Program-made: the position numbers and the translations under genes | Origin: Anseranas semipalmata | Lineage: Eukaryota; Chordata; Aves; Anseriformes; Anseranatidae | Direction of reading: 5' to 3' | Length of the DNA stretch: 64,000 bases | Assembly (NCBI GenBank): GCA_013399115.1 | Contig: VXAA01000923.1 | Location: 643,451 to 707,450 of the forward strand | Notes under the pieces: generated by a model | Told to the model about the DNA's origin: nothing | Database searches by the model: none | Seen by the model: only the letters and a program-made list of their open reading frames with translations | Shown here: piece by piece, positions 61,001 through 64,000 of the stretch | How positions within the stretch are numbered: the first letter of the stretch is position 1 | Layout of the letters: the number at the start of each line of letters is the position of its first letter

Positions 61001-64000
61001 CTGCCAGAGTAAAGCGTTTACAAACTGCCTAGAACAGCTAATGGCGTTATGAACCCAGAATTATGAACTTTTATTACAAACTATTATTATGAGCTTAGAA
61101 TTCAGGGTGTTCCGTAAGACAGGAGACTTATATCACGCAAAGAACGTGAGGAGATGGCCAGATACCTAAACTGATGTGAAAAAGGAAAGAAAAGAAAAAG
61201 AAAGGTTCATTTTGCACTCATGCAAAACAGGTATTTTAGACAGCTGGACACACTTCTGCATCTCAGTCTGGATGGTGGCCAGTTTAGACGTGAAGCTGGT
61301 GTCAGTGAAGAGATGAATGGATTGCAGTAGTTTTCTTAATCCTCCCTGCATGGCTACTTTTGGGGGGATGCAGCCAGGCCTTCCTCTTGATGATATAAGA
61401 GAGAAACCAATCTAAATCAAAAGTCTCCCTTTCTACTCACTAATCTTCAGCTGTGAACCTCCAATGGGAAAGGTGCAACAAAGCAGAAACCAAAGAAGAC
61501 TGAAGAAAAGGAAGAGTAGCACTTCAAAAGCAATCCAGAGGGGGAGTTACTTCAAAAGGAAACCCTGGAGTGAGAAGTACTTCAAAGGCGAAAACTTCCC
61601 TAGGGAGCCTGTTGCAAATTATTTTAAAGTAGGTCCTACCATCAAACAGACGTAATTAGTTTTATTCCTATTGCTACTGTCATGAAATCTTCTTCATTCA
61701 AAAATACCCTGAACATTTCATATGGTGGAAGAGCACTTGCTGAAGGAAACATGAAACTGTTGTAATCATTGCCAAAATCTCAGCATCCTACAACTGTGGG
61801 CAACAGGCTGCAAGCAGCACCTGCTTGTTAAAGCTAACCAAAGCTCAGAAAGGTCTTCCAGAGCAGGTGTGTCCATTAGTATACAACTTGGATTTGTTTG
61901 CTTCCCAACTTTTCACAACTGATTTGCACAGCATAAATAAAGTTTGTTGCTGCAGCAAAAGCTGGTGTAATTTTCCTGTCTTTCCTGTATTTTCATACAC
62001 TTTGTGTAGTCTGATCCAAGCACTCTAAAACTACATGTACTTTTTTCTTCAGCTACTTCACTGCCTCTAAGGATAAGCCAATCCAAATGCCATGAGCTGC
62101 ATGCACTGTCAATTAATTTTCCTATTATCATAGTCAGTGTAATTATAATAATGACTACGTGCTCTAATCTTCCCATTTTCTCTCTTTATATCTTTCTTAT
62201 CATTTTCTTCCTTCTCATCACTTTGCTCCCTTCATCTTCCATTTACCCCTTTCCAGGTGTTTGTTCTCACGACAAGGGTGCTGACTCTTCCTAGTTCTCC
62301 TGGCTGCTGCTGTGTCCTCCCTTGGCTGGATTCCATCTTAGCTGCCTGGCCCTGTCACTACCACTAAGGCTAATTTTAATATGTCTGTTTTCTTTTAGAA
62401 GTTCAAACTCTGTTCTCTGTGGAGAAGCTAACAGGGCAAAGAGGGTTGTATTAGCAATGTAGGTCAAGCATGAACAACAGCTTCCAAAGAGAACTGAGGT
62501 ATATCAGGATTATTAAGTTTCAAAGTGCCCACAACCTAACCTGAGGAAACCTCCCTTGGTTCACAGCATTTTGCTTCCTCAATCCCCTCCCAAATCCCTA
62601 GACATGTGTTAGTTTCTCATTCACTTGAGAACCAATTAGTACCTTTGGATTAATTAAAATTAATGTTGTTTGAAACCACACCCATGTCTATACAGGCACA
62701 TTATTCCATTATACTTAGATACACGAAAAAAGGAGTGAATATATATTATCATGGTGTTAGATATAGCACATATCACTTGAAGACTCTCTCACACAGACAC
62801 CTAGAAAGCTTACTCATCTCTTTCTTCTGTTTCCCATCAGAGTATGTCTCTAAATCACCATGCACCTTATTCAATGGTTTAACTTGAATAGAAAACTTGT
62901 TTGAATCTCCCTAGGTAGCATCTAGATTGTTACCGTAACTCGGGCAAAGGTGGTTCCTTATTCCCCATTGTCTGTTTCTTGTCCCAGCCTGAAGTTTTAG
63001 TGGCATTTTTTCTCCTTCTACAGACATACTGTTACACTGTATTTTCAGTTTCTAATTCCTGTACTTCATGCTGAACAACTTTACTTCAGCAAATCATCCC
63101 CTTTATTGGCTGTGAGATCAACCTTGTCTTCACAGACAATTAATCCATCAAAGTGATTTTTATGTATAAAGATATACTTCCCAGTCTTCTGTAGATCTCT
63201 CAACTGCACCAATTTTCTGGATTTCGGCAGCCTGTGGTGCTAGACATACAGAGAAACATCTGTGAGTTGAAGGATCACTCAAGTATGGTGGCAATATGTA
63301 CGCTATGGGATTTGTCAGACCTTCTGCCCTCTGACTTGCCAGTGTCAGCAAGTCACCTTCTCTCGAATAACAAACATTACCTGGCCTTATCAGAGGATGT
63401 TAGAGTGTGTTCCTCATATTATGAACATCTTTATTTAAGATTTTTAATATTAACACTGTTGTGGTTGAGACATGTTTTGAAATTTGTCTCTTAGCAACAT
63501 CAGAGTTATTTACAGTAAATCACATCTGAATTGAGATGAAAGAACTTCACCTGACTTCAGAAAGTAAAATACACACAACTTGTGTTTACAAGGCAACCCA
63601 TTACAAATGAATGCCTTGATGATAGCAGCTTATGGAACATCCATATGTGCTGTTGGCATTTGTAAGGTGATGAAACAGAATGCAGTTTCTGATATGTGAG
63701 CTGCTTTTACTGTGGTATTTGCAAGAAAAAAAAAAATCCCCAATTAAACTAAACCTGGAATTTATAACAGTTGATTTATGTGAAAAACAGAAGTCAAGCC
63801 ATACTCTTTATTAAAATAAAGTTCAGGCTCTAAAATCATTAAAAATAATTGTGTATTTTAGTAGATATTCCGACCACTGTAGAGCAGCCTGACAAAGTAG
63901 TGGAGCCTGAGGCCATTATTCTGAGCTAGAAAGAAAGTTAAAATAAAGTTGTTTTTGTTTTAAACTAGGAAGGAAATAAGCTTATAGAGAATAGTTGTTC

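Larger units (their letters stand above)
41357..64000. other. 22.6 kb gene desert
   Basis: No exon, RNA gene or interspersed repeat family recognised over this stretch, and no CR1 copy after 41356. Content is mainly unique AT-rich sequence with a few simple repeats and inverted repeats listed separately. Several low-divergence-looking, homeobox-site-rich stretches could be conserved noncoding elements, but nothing here proves it. Confidence 0.6.

Noticed and set aside
41357..64000. A hidden multi-gene system, tRNA cluster or provirus in the desert
   Set aside because: No cloverleaf-like conserved tRNA boxes, no long terminal repeats, no capsid, protease or polymerase motifs, and no chain of spliceable exons was seen on either strand.

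Overview
This is vertebrate genomic DNA, almost certainly from a bird. Coding sequence is split by GT-AG introns, overall base composition is AT-rich, and the interspersed repeats are nearly all CR1 LINEs ending in the ATTCTATG-type 3' tail typical of avian CR1. Runs of N at 7299-7372 and 17987-18023 and a single N at 39077 show a draft assembly.

The only cellular gene I can support is the 3' end of a large ADAMTS protease gene on the + strand. Eleven exons between 6357 and 21435 join in frame, without a stop, into 484 codons plus TGA. The first five encode five thrombospondin type-1 repeats (TSRs) and the last six encode a complete C-terminal GON domain. In vertebrates only ADAMTS9 and ADAMTS20 have this TSR-then-GON ending. 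The residues resemble what I recall of ADAMTS20 more than ADAMTS9, so I call it ADAMTS20. Signal peptide, prodomain, metalloprotease domain and earlier TSRs must lie upstream of base 1. The product would be a secreted extracellular-matrix protease.

Layout: 1-6356 is intron with two minus-strand CR1 fragments. 6357-15460 holds three widely spaced TSR exons, with several CR1 copies in the introns, one of them carrying a 495-codon open reverse transcriptase frame. 16015-17448 is a compact cluster of five exons separated by introns of 86 to 410 bases. 18108-21435 holds the last three exons, followed by a probable 3' UTR. From about 22.7 kb to the end there are about 41 kb with no recognisable gene, only CR1 copies of different ages, microsatellites and unique sequence. 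That fits the gene-poor interval I remember downstream of ADAMTS20 and ADAMTS9 in other vertebrates.

I found no tRNA, rRNA, CRISPR array, retroviral provirus or undescribed multi-gene system. The most noteworthy observations are a divergent TSR that has lost exactly one predicted disulfide pair, a perfect 15-base inverted repeat containing TAATTA sites in the gene desert, an assembly gap inside a CR1 that looks too small, and a recent-looking antisense CR1 in an ADAMTS20 intron.
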